Assembly: GCF_015500075.1 (NCBI RefSeq)
Contig: NZ_CP045496.1
Span: 3,048,001 to 3,112,000 of the forward strand
Length of the DNA: 64,000 nt
DNA from: Mesorhizobium sp. INR15
GTDB taxonomy: Bacteria; Pseudomonadota; Alphaproteobacteria; Rhizobiales; Rhizobiaceae
Direction: 5' to 3'
Shown: piece after piece, positions 44,994-54,072 of the stretch
How the letters are laid out: the number at the start of each line of letters is the position of its first letter
How positions within the stretch are numbered: the first letter of the stretch is position 1
Notes under the pieces: generated by a model
What the model was told of the DNA's origin: nothing
What the model saw: the letters and a program-made list of their open reading frames with translations, nothing else
Databases searched by the model: none
Translations under genes and position numbers: made by a program

Positions 44994-45124
44994 ACCCGGG
45001 GCGCCGTGAATAGATGGCGTCGCACGGCTTTCGGAGGCGGTGGAATTCACGCTATATGGTGTGGTCGTCGTTTGGTGCAGAGCGTTGCGGAAACGGAACC
45101 GCTGATCTTGCTAGGAGACAACAT

Positions 45125-45622
45125 ATGTTTGCGGCCAAGGCCATCGACACCGCGGACAAGACCGCATTCTACCGCGATCTCGCCACCCAGCTGAAGGCGC
45201 TGCTCGACGGCGAGAGCGACTCGATCGCCAATGCCGCCAACACCGCGGCGCTGATCTTCCAGATGGTGCCCGACCTCAACTGGGCTGGCTTTTATTTCCT
45301 GCAATCCGACGCGGAAATGGTGCTCGGGCCGTTCCAGGGCAAACCGGCCTGCGTGCGCATCGCGGTCGGCAAGGGCGTGTGCGGAACCGCGATCGAGCTC
45401 GGCATGTCGATGCTGATCAAGGACGTGCACGATTTCCCCGGCCATATCGCCTGCGACGCCGCCTCGCGCTCGGAACTGGTCGTCCTGCTGGAGGACGATG
45501 ACGGCGTCTTCGGCGTGCTCGATCTCGACAGCCCGACGCCGGGCCGCTTCGACAGCGACGACCAGGCCGGCATCGAGACGCTGGCGGCGATCTACGCGTC
45601 GTCGAGTTCCTTCGAGGACTGA
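45125..45622 (+). CDS. msrC: Free methionine-(R)-sulfoxide reductase (GAF domain)
   Basis: A 165-residue single GAF domain. Three conserved cysteines are in place, at 76 (PACVRIA), 86 (GKGVCGTA) and 110 (HIACDAASRSE), as in fRMsr where they bind and reduce free methionine sulfoxide using thioredoxin. WAGFYFL and LVVLLEDDDGVFGVLDLDS complete the pattern. ATG 45125; the frame extends upstream without a start site of its own. Cytoplasmic. Confidence 0.88.
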   Translation: MFAAKAIDTADKTAFYRDLATQLKALLDGESDSIANAANTAALIFQMVPDLNWAGFYFLQSDAEMVLGPFQGKPACVRIAVGKGVCGTAIELGMSMLIKDVHDFPGHIACDAASRSELVVLLEDDDGVFGVLDLDSPTPGRFDSDDQAGIETLAAIYASSSSFED

Positions 45623-45624
45623 AC

Positions 45625-46701
45625 CTAGACCAGCTTCACCAGCATCAGGCTGAAGCAGCCGATGAAGAGGAAGGCGCAGAAGGCGAGGGCCAGCGGGCGC
45701 AGGCCGCGCGAGCGCAGTTGCGAAATGTCGGCCTGCAGGCCCATGGCGGCAAGGCCCATGGTGAGCATGATGGTGGTGGCGAGCACGATCGCGTGCTTCA
45801 CTTCCGCCGGTACCGTGACGAGGCTGTTGAGCGCCACGACGGCAACGAAGGCCGCGACGAACCACGGCATCGGTGGCCGCGCGCCGGCCTGATCACCCGA
45901 CTGGCCGCTGCTCCTGCCGCGCGCCGCCATCAGGCCGAGCGCGATGACCATCGGCGCCAGCATGGCGACGCGGGTCAGCTTGGCGACAGTGGCGATTTCG
46001 CCGGACTGAGCGCCGTTCTGGAAGCCGGCGCCGATCACTTGCGCGACCTCATGGATCGAGGCGCCGGCCCACAGGCCGAACGCGTGCTGGTCGAGGCCGA
46101 GCACCGGCGCCAGCAGCGGGAAGCCGAGCATGGCGATGGTTCCGAACAGGGTGATCGAGGCGACGGCATAGGTGACGTCCTCGTCACGCGCTTCGGTGAC
46201 GATGTTGGTGGCGACGATGGCCGAGGCGCCGCAGATCGAGGTGCCGGCGGCAATCAGCTGCGCCAGCTTGGCGTCGACGCCGATCATCCGGCCGAGCGTG
46301 ATGGTGAAGAGGAAGGTGGCGCCCAGCGTCGCCGCTACGATGCCGACGCCGCTGAAGCCGATCGACACGACCTGGCCGAGCGTCAGCTGGAAGCCAAGCA
46401 GCACGATGGCGAAGCGCAGCAGGCGCTTTTGCGAAAACGCGATGCCGGCCTTGGCGTGGGCGGGCGTGCCCAGCACGTTGGAGTAGATCATGCCGGCGAC
46501 GACGGCCAGGATCATCGGGCTGAACAGGGCAAGGCCTGAGACATTGTGGGCCGAGAAAGCGACAGCCGTGATCATGGCGACGAGAATGACGCCGGGCACG
46601 ATGCCGTTCCATACTGAATCGAGGCGCTTGCGGCCGGCGGCCAGATCGGCGGAAATCGTGCTTTTCGGAATATCGTTCGCGACGCGGGTCAGGGAAGACA
46701 A
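45625..46701 (-). CDS. YeiH/UPF0324 family membrane transporter
   Basis: A 358-residue integral membrane protein with about ten hydrophobic segments and the family stretches LGTPAHAKAGIAFSQKRLLRF, ICGASAIVATNIVTEARDED and WAGASIHEVAQVIGAG. The family is described as putative sulfate exporters; the substrate is not proven. Its usual LysR partner is not found beside it. It converges on the methionine sulfoxide reductase gene, with only two bases between stops. Confidence 0.87.
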   Translation of the reverse strand: MSSLTRVANDIPKSTISADLAAGRKRLDSVWNGIVPGVILVAMITAVAFSAHNVSGLALFSPMILAVVAGMIYSNVLGTPAHAKAGIAFSQKRLLRFAIVLLGFQLTLGQVVSIGFSGVGIVAATLGATFLFTITLGRMIGVDAKLAQLIAAGTSICGASAIVATNIVTEARDEDVTYAVASITLFGTIAMLGFPLLAPVLGLDQHAFGLWAGASIHEVAQVIGAGFQNGAQSGEIATVAKLTRVAMLAPMVIALGLMAARGRSSGQSGDQAGARPPMPWFVAAFVAVVALNSLVTVPAEVKHAIVLATTIMLTMGLAAMGLQADISQLRSRGLRPLALAFCAFLFIGCFSLMLVKLV

Positions 46702-47050
46702 TTCAATTCTCCAGGCGGGTACGCCTGGGGAATGCCATTCCTAGACTGATCTTTCCAACGAATTGTTTTGGTTAGAATGATCGATTTTTACGAACGATTG
46801 CAGGCGCCGCCCCTGATCCGCGTGCCGGCACCTTCTCCCGTATAGAGACGCGCAGAAGGGAGACGTTCCGACGTTGGCGATTGGCGAAGTCGCGACCGGC
46901 AACCGCTTGAATCTGAACGGGGCTCTGGGTCGTTAAAAAATTATCATTCAGTTACAATGGCTTACCTAACCAGGCAACGCGAGTAGCGGCGTTCCTGAGG
47001 CGCGGCTATTTTTCACCTTACGAAGATGAATCCAGGTGCGAGGTGAATGG
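46702..47050. other. Intergenic stretch between yeiH-like and SGNH hydrolase genes
   Basis: About 350 bases between divergent genes. It contains a degraded half-copy of the palindromic repeat (46804-46865) and an AT-rich section near 46935-46970 that probably serves as promoter for the hydrolase gene. A LysR gene might have been expected here but is absent. Confidence 0.5.
46804..46865. repeat. Degenerate left half of the palindromic intergenic element
   Basis: GCGCCGCCCCTGAT, GCCGGCA, then CTTCTCCC-GTATAGAGACG and AGAAGGGAGACG follow the same order as the left half of the full element at 57977. The hairpin arms are damaged. It lacks the right half. Confidence 0.6.
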
Positions 47051-47881
47051 ATGTCGAACGAACAAGTGAACTGGCTTTTGAAGGTCATCCAACCCGAGCG
47101 GAGCCTGGCCTCACTGCCGGGAGGTGCCAATTTCGGCCAGGACGCTCATGCCGCTCTGCTCGGCCTTCCGGTCGAGGTCTACGCGGCGGAACTTGGCCGC
47201 TTGCAAAATGAGGCCTCGGAAGCGGCTGGCGCCCTGCTTGCCGACCAGGCCGTTGGATCAATGATCGATCGCCTGCCCCTTCGGAAAGGAGCCAAAATCG
47301 TGGTGTTTGGCGACAGCTTGACGTCTGACCCACAGTCCTGGGCGGTGATTCTGAGGGAAATGCTGGCAATGCGGCGCGGTGCCGAGGAGATTTCGCTAAC
47401 CATCAGCGCGGTGGGAGGTGAGACGACCACTCACGGTCTCGTCCGGTTCGGCGAGATTGCCAATGCCCAGCCAGACTGGATCCTCTTCCTTTTCGGCACC
47501 AACGACGCACGCACGCAGGGCCCACACCCCACCAAGACACTCGTCCATCATGAGGAGACCGCGCGCAACGTTGCGGAGCTGCGCCAGCGCGTTTCCAGAG
47601 AGACCAAGGCCCGCTCCGTTTGGATCACTCCGCCGGCGGTCAATGAGTCGCAGGTCGCGGCGCATCCGGGCCTTGCCAGATTTGGGGTTCGGTTTCGCAA
47701 CGACGATCTGGAGCGCGTCGCCAAGATTGTCCGCGACGGCGATGAGGCGGTCATCGATGTCTTCGCTGCGTTGGGCAGTCCGCCTGCTCTCGACCTCATG
47801 GTCGACGGTCTGCATTTCACCCTGGAAGGCCAGAAGCGGATGGCGCTCGAAGTGATCCGAGGCTGGAGCAAGCTCAAGTGA
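47051..47881 (+). CDS. SGNH/GDSL hydrolase
   Basis: 276 residues. A helical N-terminal region (1-80) precedes the esterase fold with block I VVFGDSLTSDP (nucleophile serine), block III FLFGTNDARTQG (oxyanion asparagine) and block V VDGLHFTLEGQ (Asp-His pair). No signal peptide is seen, so probably cytoplasmic. ATG 47051 follows GAGG. The stop overlaps the next start, so it is translated together with the NmrA-like protein. Confidence 0.85.
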   Translation: MSNEQVNWLLKVIQPERSLASLPGGANFGQDAHAALLGLPVEVYAAELGRLQNEASEAAGALLADQAVGSMIDRLPLRKGAKIVVFGDSLTSDPQSWAVILREMLAMRRGAEEISLTISAVGGETTTHGLVRFGEIANAQPDWILFLFGTNDARTQGPHPTKTLVHHEETARNVAELRQRVSRETKARSVWITPPAVNESQVAAHPGLARFGVRFRNDDLERVAKIVRDGDEAVIDVFAALGSPPALDLMVDGLHFTLEGQKRMALEVIRGWSKLK

Positions 47882-48729
47882 AACACCTCGTCATCGGCGC
47901 TACGGGAAACATTGGCGCTCGGGTAGCTCAGCGCCTCATTGTTTCCGGAGCCCGTCCATCCGTTTTCGTGCGCAGTGCGAAGAGAGCCAAAGCCCTTTTC
48001 GGCAACCATGTCGACATCCATACCGGCGACCTCGAAAACCCGGGTCCCGCGTTGGATACCGCGCTGCTTGGCGTAGACGGGGTGTTCCTCGTGACGGACG
48101 GACCGGATCTCGCGAAGCGGGATCGCGCGGTGTCCTTCGCTGCCAGCCGCGCCGGCGTACGGCACCTAGTCAAGCTCTCCACCCTGGACGTGCGAACCGG
48201 AATCGGCACCGGTCCGTGGCACGCACGCGGCGAGGATGCGGTTCGGGAAAGCGGTGTGGCGTTCACCTTTATTCATGCTGCCGGATTCATGTCCAACGCG
48301 CTCAGCTGGTCAGAGTCCATCCGCCGAGCGGGCGTGCTGCGATCGTCCACGGGTGGGGGCAAGATCGCATTCATCCATCCAGACGACGTCGCCGCCGTCG
48401 CCACAGTCTCGTTGACCACGCGCGACTACGACGGCCAGTCACTCGTGGTCACCGGCCCTGAGTCGCTGTCGTATGGGGAGATGGCGGCCACGATAGGGAG
48501 AGCCATCGGCAAGTCCGTCGGCTTCGAGGAAATATCCGACCGGCAGGCGCATGCAGGCACCGTCCAATGGGCCGGGGCAGGCCCCTATGTCGATGCCCTC
48601 GTGGACATCTGGCGCGCGGTGCGCGAGGGCCGGCTCGACACGGTGACCGACGGGGTAAAGTGGGTAACCGGGCGGGAACCAATCCCGTTCGGTCAGTGGG
48701 CCGCCGAGAACGCCGTGTCGTTTCAGTAG
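47878..48729 (+). CDS. NmrA-like NAD(P)-binding SDR protein
   Basis: 283 residues of the atypical SDR/NmrA group: Rossmann start HLVIGATGNIGARVAQRL, then LGVDGVFLVTDG and a C-terminal substrate part. The usual YxxxK catalytic pair is not evident, in line with NmrA/QOR2-type proteins that sense or reduce quinones. GTG start. Converges, with a seven-base overlap, on a TetR gene. Confidence 0.83.
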   Translation: MKHLVIGATGNIGARVAQRLIVSGARPSVFVRSAKRAKALFGNHVDIHTGDLENPGPALDTALLGVDGVFLVTDGPDLAKRDRAVSFAASRAGVRHLVKLSTLDVRTGIGTGPWHARGEDAVRESGVAFTFIHAAGFMSNALSWSESIRRAGVLRSSTGGGKIAFIHPDDVAAVATVSLTTRDYDGQSLVVTGPESLSYGEMAATIGRAIGKSVGFEEISDRQAHAGTVQWAGAGPYVDALVDIWRAVREGRLDTVTDGVKWVTGREPIPFGQWAAENAVSFQ

Positions 48730-49355
48730 GGTTTCGGCGCACTGCCCTGAAAAGAATTCACGTAGACCAGTACGGCACGGATTGCCTCGCTCGCGGCGCC
48801 ATCACGCGAAAGGTCTGCGCGCGCCTGGTGGGCCGCTCCGTGCACGAGCGATTCCACCATGCGTGGAAGGACAAAAAGCATTCGCCCCCTCTCGTCGAGG
48901 CTATACCGCTCCTGGTCGGCGCGTGACAGTGCCCACCCGAACGTGTGATGCAGTGCGTTCCTGAAGCCGGGAGCGCTCTCCGCAACCGCGCACGAAACAA
49001 CCTCGTGCAGGTCCGCGAATTCCGCGTGGGCATTCACCAGGCCATGGACGAGTTCGCGCGTGAATTCCTCCAGTGGAGCCGAGGCGCAGGCGGCCGTCGT
49101 CTGTTCGATGACCTGCCGTACATCGTTGACGTGTCCGTCATGAAGGGCAGTGAAGATCGCGCGCTTGTCGGGGAAGTACTGATATAGCGACCCGATGCTG
49201 ACACCGGCGGCCTCCGCGATGCGATTGGTGGTAATGGCCTCGACCCCGTGGCGTTTCACCACAAGCTGTACTGCCTCGAGCACGGCGTCCACGGTGTGCC
49301 GCGAACGTTGCTGCTTCGGCTCGCGCCGTGCAGGGGCTCTTTCGGTTGTCGTCAT
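48723..49355 (-). CDS. TetR family transcriptional regulator
   Basis: 210 residues: an N-terminal HTH (RHTVDAVLEAVQLVVKRHG, then TNRIAEAAGVSIGSLYQYFPDKRAIF) and a helical ligand domain. ATG 49355 (MTTTERAPARREPKQQR) is chosen; a longer frame to 49487 begins with a cysteine-rich stretch unlike the family. It probably regulates the NmrA-like gene or itself; no clear operator is visible. Confidence 0.87.
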   Translation of the reverse strand: MTTTERAPARREPKQQRSRHTVDAVLEAVQLVVKRHGVEAITTNRIAEAAGVSIGSLYQYFPDKRAIFTALHDGHVNDVRQVIEQTTAACASAPLEEFTRELVHGLVNAHAEFADLHEVVSCAVAESAPGFRNALHHTFGWALSRADQERYSLDERGRMLFVLPRMVESLVHGAAHQARADLSRDGAASEAIRAVLVYVNSFQGSAPKPY

Positions 49356-49522
49356 GCTGCCTTGCTGTGTGTGGTCACCGGGCGGAACCCCGGCACAGGA
49401 CGATACCAGCGGCCACGCCCCCGGGCAACGCGCTACGCAATACCATGGTCGTCCGCTCGCTTCAGAGCAAGTTCGTGATCTTCGCACAGGAGATAGTTCC
49501 GCTCGCTGGCCAGCTCAGACGC

Positions 49523-50125
49523 CTAACGATCCTGTTGCGCCTCAACCCCCGGGATCAACAAACAGATATAGCGCCAACAGATGCGCCGCGCGCGTTCCAG
49601 ATCCTGTTCCTCATATTCGCCGGCGCTCTGCCAGAAGAAGCCGTCGATCTGAGCGGCGATGCCGTCGACGATGTCGTCGACCTGATCCGCAGGCACCAGC
49701 CGTTTGACGGCATAGCGGATGTTGGAGACGAAGCGCGCGCCGGTCAGGTGGTAGAGATGCTTGATGCGCGGCTCGGTCTGCGCGGCGATCATGAACTGCA
49801 TCCAGGTCACGGCGCGCTTGGGCACGCCGAGATGCTGTGGCGCGAACGAGCCGTCGACGATCGCCTTCAGGCGCTGCGCCGGGGTCGGATTGGCGGGCGC
49901 CAGCTTGAGGATGTCCTGGCGAAACAGGTTCGACAGGTTGCGCATGGCCAGCGCCAGCAGCTCTTCCTTGCTGTCGAAATAGTGGTTGACCAGGCCGGCC
50001 GACATGCCGGCGCGCCGGGCGATGACCGCCATGGTGGCGCCGGACATGCCTTCCTCGCCAACGGCGGCAATCGCGGCGTCCACCAGCTCGTCGCGGCGCA
50101 TCGCCTTGATGGATCGTTTCGCCAT
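49523..50125 (-). CDS. BetI-like TetR family regulator
   Basis: 200 residues with the HTH ATMAVIARRAGMSAGLVNHYFDSKEEL, a recognition helix like that of BetI (sequence GLVNHYF), and a ligand domain. BetI represses choline-to-betaine genes until choline is present. The gene diverges from the CocE hydrolase and peptide importer genes; a 24-bp dyad of BetI-operator type lies between. No betaine synthesis genes are nearby, so its ligand may be a related compound. Start 50125 (MAKRSIKAMRRDEL). Confidence 0.82.
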   Translation of the reverse strand: MAKRSIKAMRRDELVDAAIAAVGEEGMSGATMAVIARRAGMSAGLVNHYFDSKEELLALAMRNLSNLFRQDILKLAPANPTPAQRLKAIVDGSFAPQHLGVPKRAVTWMQFMIAAQTEPRIKHLYHLTGARFVSNIRYAVKRLVPADQVDDIVDGIAAQIDGFFWQSAGEYEEQDLERARRICWRYICLLIPGVEAQQDR

Positions 50126-50144
50126 TGCAATGCCTTCTCGTTTG

Positions 50145-50168
50145 TATATTGATTGGCCATTCAATATA
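50145..50168. promoter_or_regulatory. BetI-type operator between the TetR and CocE genes
   Basis: TATATTGA (50145-50152) and TCAATATA (50161-50168) are perfect inverted arms; the central TTGGCCAT deviates from symmetry at one base pair. ATTGATTGG and TTCAATAT resemble the operators bound by BetI. It is 20 bases from the TetR start and 34 from the CocE start, so it could block both promoters. Confidence 0.7.
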
Positions 50169-50201
50169 TCATATCGTCATTTAATCCAAGCCGGAGTTCA
50201 C

Positions 50202-52226
50202 ATGCCAAGCGTCGTCATTTCCGGGGTCAGAACGGTCGAAACCCATTGGATTCCGCTGGCGGATGGCCGCAAGCTGGCGGCCCGCCTGTTCCTGCCCGAT
50301 GACGCCGAAGACAATCCCGTCCCGGTAATCCTCGAATACATACCGTATCGCCGCCGCGACGGCACGCGCACCGGCGACGACGAGATGCATCTTTTCTTCG
50401 CCGGCCATGGCTATGCCTGCGCCCGCGTCGACATTTCCGGCACCGGCGATTCCGACGGCTTGCTCGACGACGAATATGTCAAGCGCGAGCAGGATGATGG
50501 GCTGGAGATCCTGGCGCATCTGTGTGCACAATCCTGGTGCACTGGTGTCGCCGGCATGATCGGCATCAGCTGGGGCGGTTTCAGCGGGCTGCAGGTCGCC
50601 GCGCGCCGGCCGCCGCAGCTCAAGGCAATCATCACGGCCTGCTCTACCGACGACCGCTATGCCTGCGACGCGCATTACAATGGCGGGCTGGTGATCAATG
50701 ACAATTTCGGCTGGGGTGGGGCGCTGTTCGGCTACTCGGCACTGCCGCCGGATCCGGCCATCGTCGGCGAGGATCGCTGGCGCCAGATGTGGAAAGCCCG
50801 CCTCGACGACCACAAGAACCATGCCGCCGAATGGCTGAAACACCAGCGCCGCGACGCGTTCTGGAAGCAGGGTTCGGTCTGCGAGGATTTTTCCGCGATC
50901 GAATGCGCCGTGCTGGCGGTCGGCGGCTATCTCGACGGTTATACGCAGACCATCTTCAACCTGGTGGAAAACCTCGAGGCGCCGGCCAAGGGGCTTTGCG
51001 GCCCGTGGGGCCACAAGGAGCCGAACAGCGGCATTCCCGGTCCGGCCATCGGCTATCTGCAGGAATGTATCCGCTGGTATGATCACTGGCTGAAAGGCAT
51101 CGACAATGGCGCCGACCGCGATCCGGACATGCGCCTCTATCTGATGGATTACGCGAAGCCGCATTCGCATATCGGTGTCAGGCCGGGCCGCTGGCTGGGC
51201 TTTCCGCAATGGCCGGCAAAGCAGGTCGGCGCCAAGGCCTATTGGCTGAACGGGGACGGCAGGCTCGGCGAGACGCAAGGCGCCGGCGAGGCAAAGCTGA
51301 CCATTTCCTCGCCGCTCACCACCGGCGTGCAGGGACAGGAATGGTGCCCTTATGGCCAGGGCCGGATTTCGGCCGAAGGCGCGCGCGACCAGCGGGCCGA
51401 TGATGGCGGATCGCTGTGCTTCGACAGCGATGTGATGAGTTCGGAGCTTTCGCTTGCCGGCGTCTCGAAGATCAAGCTGCGCGTTGCCGCCGACAGGCCG
51501 CAGGCGCAGCTCTGCGTGCGATTGAACGATGTGGCGCCGGACGGCACGTCGGCCTTCATCACCTTCGCACTGCTCAATCTCGCGCACCGCCACAGCCATG
51601 AGTTCCCGACGCCGCTGACGCCGGGCCAGTTCGAGGATGTCGAGCTTGATTTCAAGCCGGTGGCACAAGTCATCCCTGTCGGGCACAGGCTGCGGGTGGC
51701 GATTTCCTCGTCCTACTGGCCGATGGCCTGGCCGTCGCCGGAGCGCACGGTGCTGAGCTTCGATCCGAGGGGATGCCGGCTCGATCTGGCGATGCTGGCC
51801 AGCGAGGAGGGCCTGGCGCCAATCGCTTTCGAGGAGGCGCTGTGGGCACAGCCGGGACCGGTGACGGTGAAGGAGCCGGCGCGCCAGCTGCGCTCGCTGT
51901 CGACCGACCTGCCGACCGAGCGCACCGAACTGACGGCGATGTCGGATGACGGCCGTTTCGTCTTCGAGGAGACGGGCACGGAAATCACCTCCTGGCGCCG
52001 CAAGATCTATGGCATTTCCGACGGTGATCCGGCGAGCTGTGTCACCCAGGTGACCTGCCACGAAGAGTTGACGCGTCCGGATTGGAACGCGCGCCTCGAC
52101 TGCGAAATTACCATCAGCTGCGACCGCGAGAATTTCTATGCGCGTGGCTGGGTCAAGGCCTATGAGCGCGGCGCGATCTTCGCCGAGCGAACCTATGACG
52201 AGGTCATTCCACGCGACTGCATGTAA
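50202..52226 (+). CDS. CocE/NonD family hydrolase
   Basis: 674 residues. An alpha/beta hydrolase (about 1-350) has the nucleophile Ser123 in MIGISWGGFSG, RVDISGTGDSDG before it, and an inserted cap; a C-terminal jelly-roll (about 360-560) follows, as in CocE and X-Pro dipeptidyl peptidases, then a further domain. It cleaves an ester or amide. No signal peptide, so it would act on imported substrate. It is the first gene of an operon with the peptide-type importer. ATG 50202 has GGAG upstream. Confidence 0.87.
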   Translation: MPSVVISGVRTVETHWIPLADGRKLAARLFLPDDAEDNPVPVILEYIPYRRRDGTRTGDDEMHLFFAGHGYACARVDISGTGDSDGLLDDEYVKREQDDGLEILAHLCAQSWCTGVAGMIGISWGGFSGLQVAARRPPQLKAIITACSTDDRYACDAHYNGGLVINDNFGWGGALFGYSALPPDPAIVGEDRWRQMWKARLDDHKNHAAEWLKHQRRDAFWKQGSVCEDFSAIECAVLAVGGYLDGYTQTIFNLVENLEAPAKGLCGPWGHKEPNSGIPGPAIGYLQECIRWYDHWLKGIDNGADRDPDMRLYLMDYAKPHSHIGVRPGRWLGFPQWPAKQVGAKAYWLNGDGRLGETQGAGEAKLTISSPLTTGVQGQEWCPYGQGRISAEGARDQRADDGGSLCFDSDVMSSELSLAGVSKIKLRVAADRPQAQLCVRLNDVAPDGTSAFITFALLNLAHRHSHEFPTPLTPGQFEDVELDFKPVAQVIPVGHRLRVAISSSYWPMAWPSPERTVLSFDPRGCRLDLAMLASEEGLAPIAFEEALWAQPGPVTVKEPARQLRSLSTDLPTERTELTAMSDDGRFVFEETGTEITSWRRKIYGISDGDPASCVTQVTCHEELTRPDWNARLDCEITISCDRENFYARGWVKAYERGAIFAERTYDEVIPRDCM

Positions 52227-52248
52227 CCAACAAAAAGGGGAACAAAAA

Positions 52249-53790
52249 ATGCGCATGAAACTCGACCGCAGAACTTTCCTCGCCGGCTCGTCGGCCCTGG
52301 CGATCCTGCCCTATAGCAGGTTCGCATTCGCCGCCGACCGGACCAACCCGGTCATCGCGCTCGATGCCGATATCGGCAATCTCGACCCGGGCAACCGCGT
52401 CGGCACCACCGAAGGCAACATCATCCGCTCGGTCTGCCAGACGCTGGTGCGCTTCGAGCCGGGCAAGACCAGCTGGACCAACGACGCGGCCAAGGAGATC
52501 AAGCAGATTTCCGACACCGAATTCGACTTCGAACTCAACCCCGGCCAGATGTTCACCGGCGGCTATGGCGAGATGACGGCCGACGACGTCAAGTTCACCT
52601 ATGACCGCTTCATCAACGGCGACAAGAGCGGCAAAAAGCTCGCCTATGCCGACGACATGGAAGCGCTGAAGGCGGTCGAAGTCACTGGCAAATACACCGG
52701 CAAGCTGACCCTGAAACATCCGTCGGCGGCGCTGTGGCTGATCGGCATCTGTGACGCCTCAGGCGCGATCCTGTCGAAGAAGGCTGTCGAAGAACTTGGC
52801 GAAAAGATCGCCACGACGCTGATCGGCTCCGGCCCGATGACGCTGAAGGAATGGCGCCCGAAGGAGCAGTTCGTGCTCGCAGCCAACCCGGATTACAAGG
52901 GGCCATACAAGGCGCATTTCGAGGAGATCACCGGCAAGATCATCCCCGAGCACAAGACATCCTTCCTGTCCTACCAGGCCAAGGAGCTCGACTTCACCGC
53001 CTTCGACGCTGACCAGCTCGACACCGCCAAGGGCCTGCCCGACACCAAGGTGATCGACATTCCGGGCGTCGACTACACCTGGATCGGCATGAACGTGCAG
53101 AAGGGCGATCTCGCCGATCTCAAGGTGCGCCAGGCGATCCGCTGGGCCATCGATGTCGACGCCATCATCCAGGGCGCTTATTCCGGTGCCACCTCGCGCG
53201 CCAAGACGCTGCTGGCGCCCGGCCTGCTCGGCAACTGGGCCGATGCGCCGCTCTATAACAGGGATGTCGCCAAGGCGCAGGCGCTGCTGGCCGAGACCGG
53301 CAAGACGGGGCTGACCTTCACCTTCACCTGCCTCAACGACGCGACGTCGCTGGCGGTCGCCCAGATCGCACAGGCCAACCTTGCCGAGGTCGGTATCACG
53401 CTGACCATCAATGCGATGGATTCCGGCGCCTACTGGGCTCTGGGCGCCGACGACGCGAGCAAGGATCTCGAACTGACGCTCGTCCCCTACACCTCGAAGT
53501 TCGACCCGAGCTTCCAGACGCAGTGGTTCCTCGCCAGCCAGATCGGCCTGTGGAACTGGCAGCGCTGGAACAGCCCGGAATTCGACAAGCTGCACCAGGA
53601 GGGGCTGGAGACACTGGACAAGGCCAAGCGCGAGGCGATCTATATCGACATGCAGAAGCTGCTCGATGAATCGGCCTCCTGCATCTGGATCACGCACGGC
53701 CGCAACTTCTTTGTTGACGCGGCATGGCTGAAGCCGATGTTCCTGCCCAATGGCAAGGACTGGCAGTTCGAGTTCTTTGATAAGGCGTGA
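52249..53790 (+). CDS. Peptide-type ABC transporter substrate-binding protein (family 5)
   Basis: A 513-residue binding protein of the DppA/OppA family. The N terminus has a twin-arginine signal (DRRTFLAGSSALA) suggesting Tat export in folded form. Family marks include ETTADDVKFTYDRF-like MTADDVKFTYDRFING and VRQAIRWAIDVDAII. The substrate could be a peptide, an opine or another amide or ester; CocE next door would then hydrolyse it. The palindromic repeat follows before the permease genes. Confidence 0.9.
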   Translation: MRMKLDRRTFLAGSSALAILPYSRFAFAADRTNPVIALDADIGNLDPGNRVGTTEGNIIRSVCQTLVRFEPGKTSWTNDAAKEIKQISDTEFDFELNPGQMFTGGYGEMTADDVKFTYDRFINGDKSGKKLAYADDMEALKAVEVTGKYTGKLTLKHPSAALWLIGICDASGAILSKKAVEELGEKIATTLIGSGPMTLKEWRPKEQFVLAANPDYKGPYKAHFEEITGKIIPEHKTSFLSYQAKELDFTAFDADQLDTAKGLPDTKVIDIPGVDYTWIGMNVQKGDLADLKVRQAIRWAIDVDAIIQGAYSGATSRAKTLLAPGLLGNWADAPLYNRDVAKAQALLAETGKTGLTFTFTCLNDATSLAVAQIAQANLAEVGITLTINAMDSGAYWALGADDASKDLELTLVPYTSKFDPSFQTQWFLASQIGLWNWQRWNSPEFDKLHQEGLETLDKAKREAIYIDMQKLLDESASCIWITHGRNFFVDAAWLKPMFLPNGKDWQFEFFDKA

Positions 53791-53830
53791 GGGAAGGGGC
53801 CTTAGGTCCGAGTTGTCCAGGTTGCTGGAC

Positions 53831-54000
53831 GTTGGCGCTGCCCCTCACCTGCCTGCCGGCATCCTCTCCCCGTATAGTGACGGGGAGAGGGACGCTGTGA
53901 TCTCCGCTTCGCCAATTGTCGAAGGCGTTGCGGGCATTCCCTTCTCCCCGTCACTATACGGGGAGAAGGTGGCGGCAGCCGGATGAGGGGCAGCGCCAAC
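53831..54000. repeat. Full palindromic intergenic element, copy 1
   Basis: Perfect 17-bp terminal inverted repeats (53831-53847 and 53984-54000) enclose two hairpins, 53863-53890 and 53941-53968. Each has CTCTCC-type arms of 10 bp; the loops TATAGTGA and TCACTATA are reverse complements. The centre (about 50 bases) is unrelated to that of copy 2. It separates the binding-protein gene from the permease genes. Confidence 0.85.
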
Positions 54001-54072
54001 CTTCGCGATTGACCCATCTCCAGATAGGTTGAAGCCATTGACCAACCTCCACCAACCGGGCCTGCTGGGTCC

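Noticed and set aside
46776..46844. A short plus-strand frame beginning MIDFYERLQ as a possible gene remnant
   Set aside because: From its tenth codon on the frame is made of the palindromic repeat, and it stops inside it. The first nine codons are too few to judge.
49356..49487. N-terminal extension of the TetR gene
   Set aside because: The extra 44 residues are rich in Cys, Trp and Pro and precede a standard TetR start (MTTTERAPARREPKQQR); no ribosome site supports them.
50181..52256. A 691-codon open frame on the minus strand opposite the CocE gene
   Set aside because: The composition is typical of an antisense shadow and it overlaps a complete hydrolase with catalytic motifs on the other strand.
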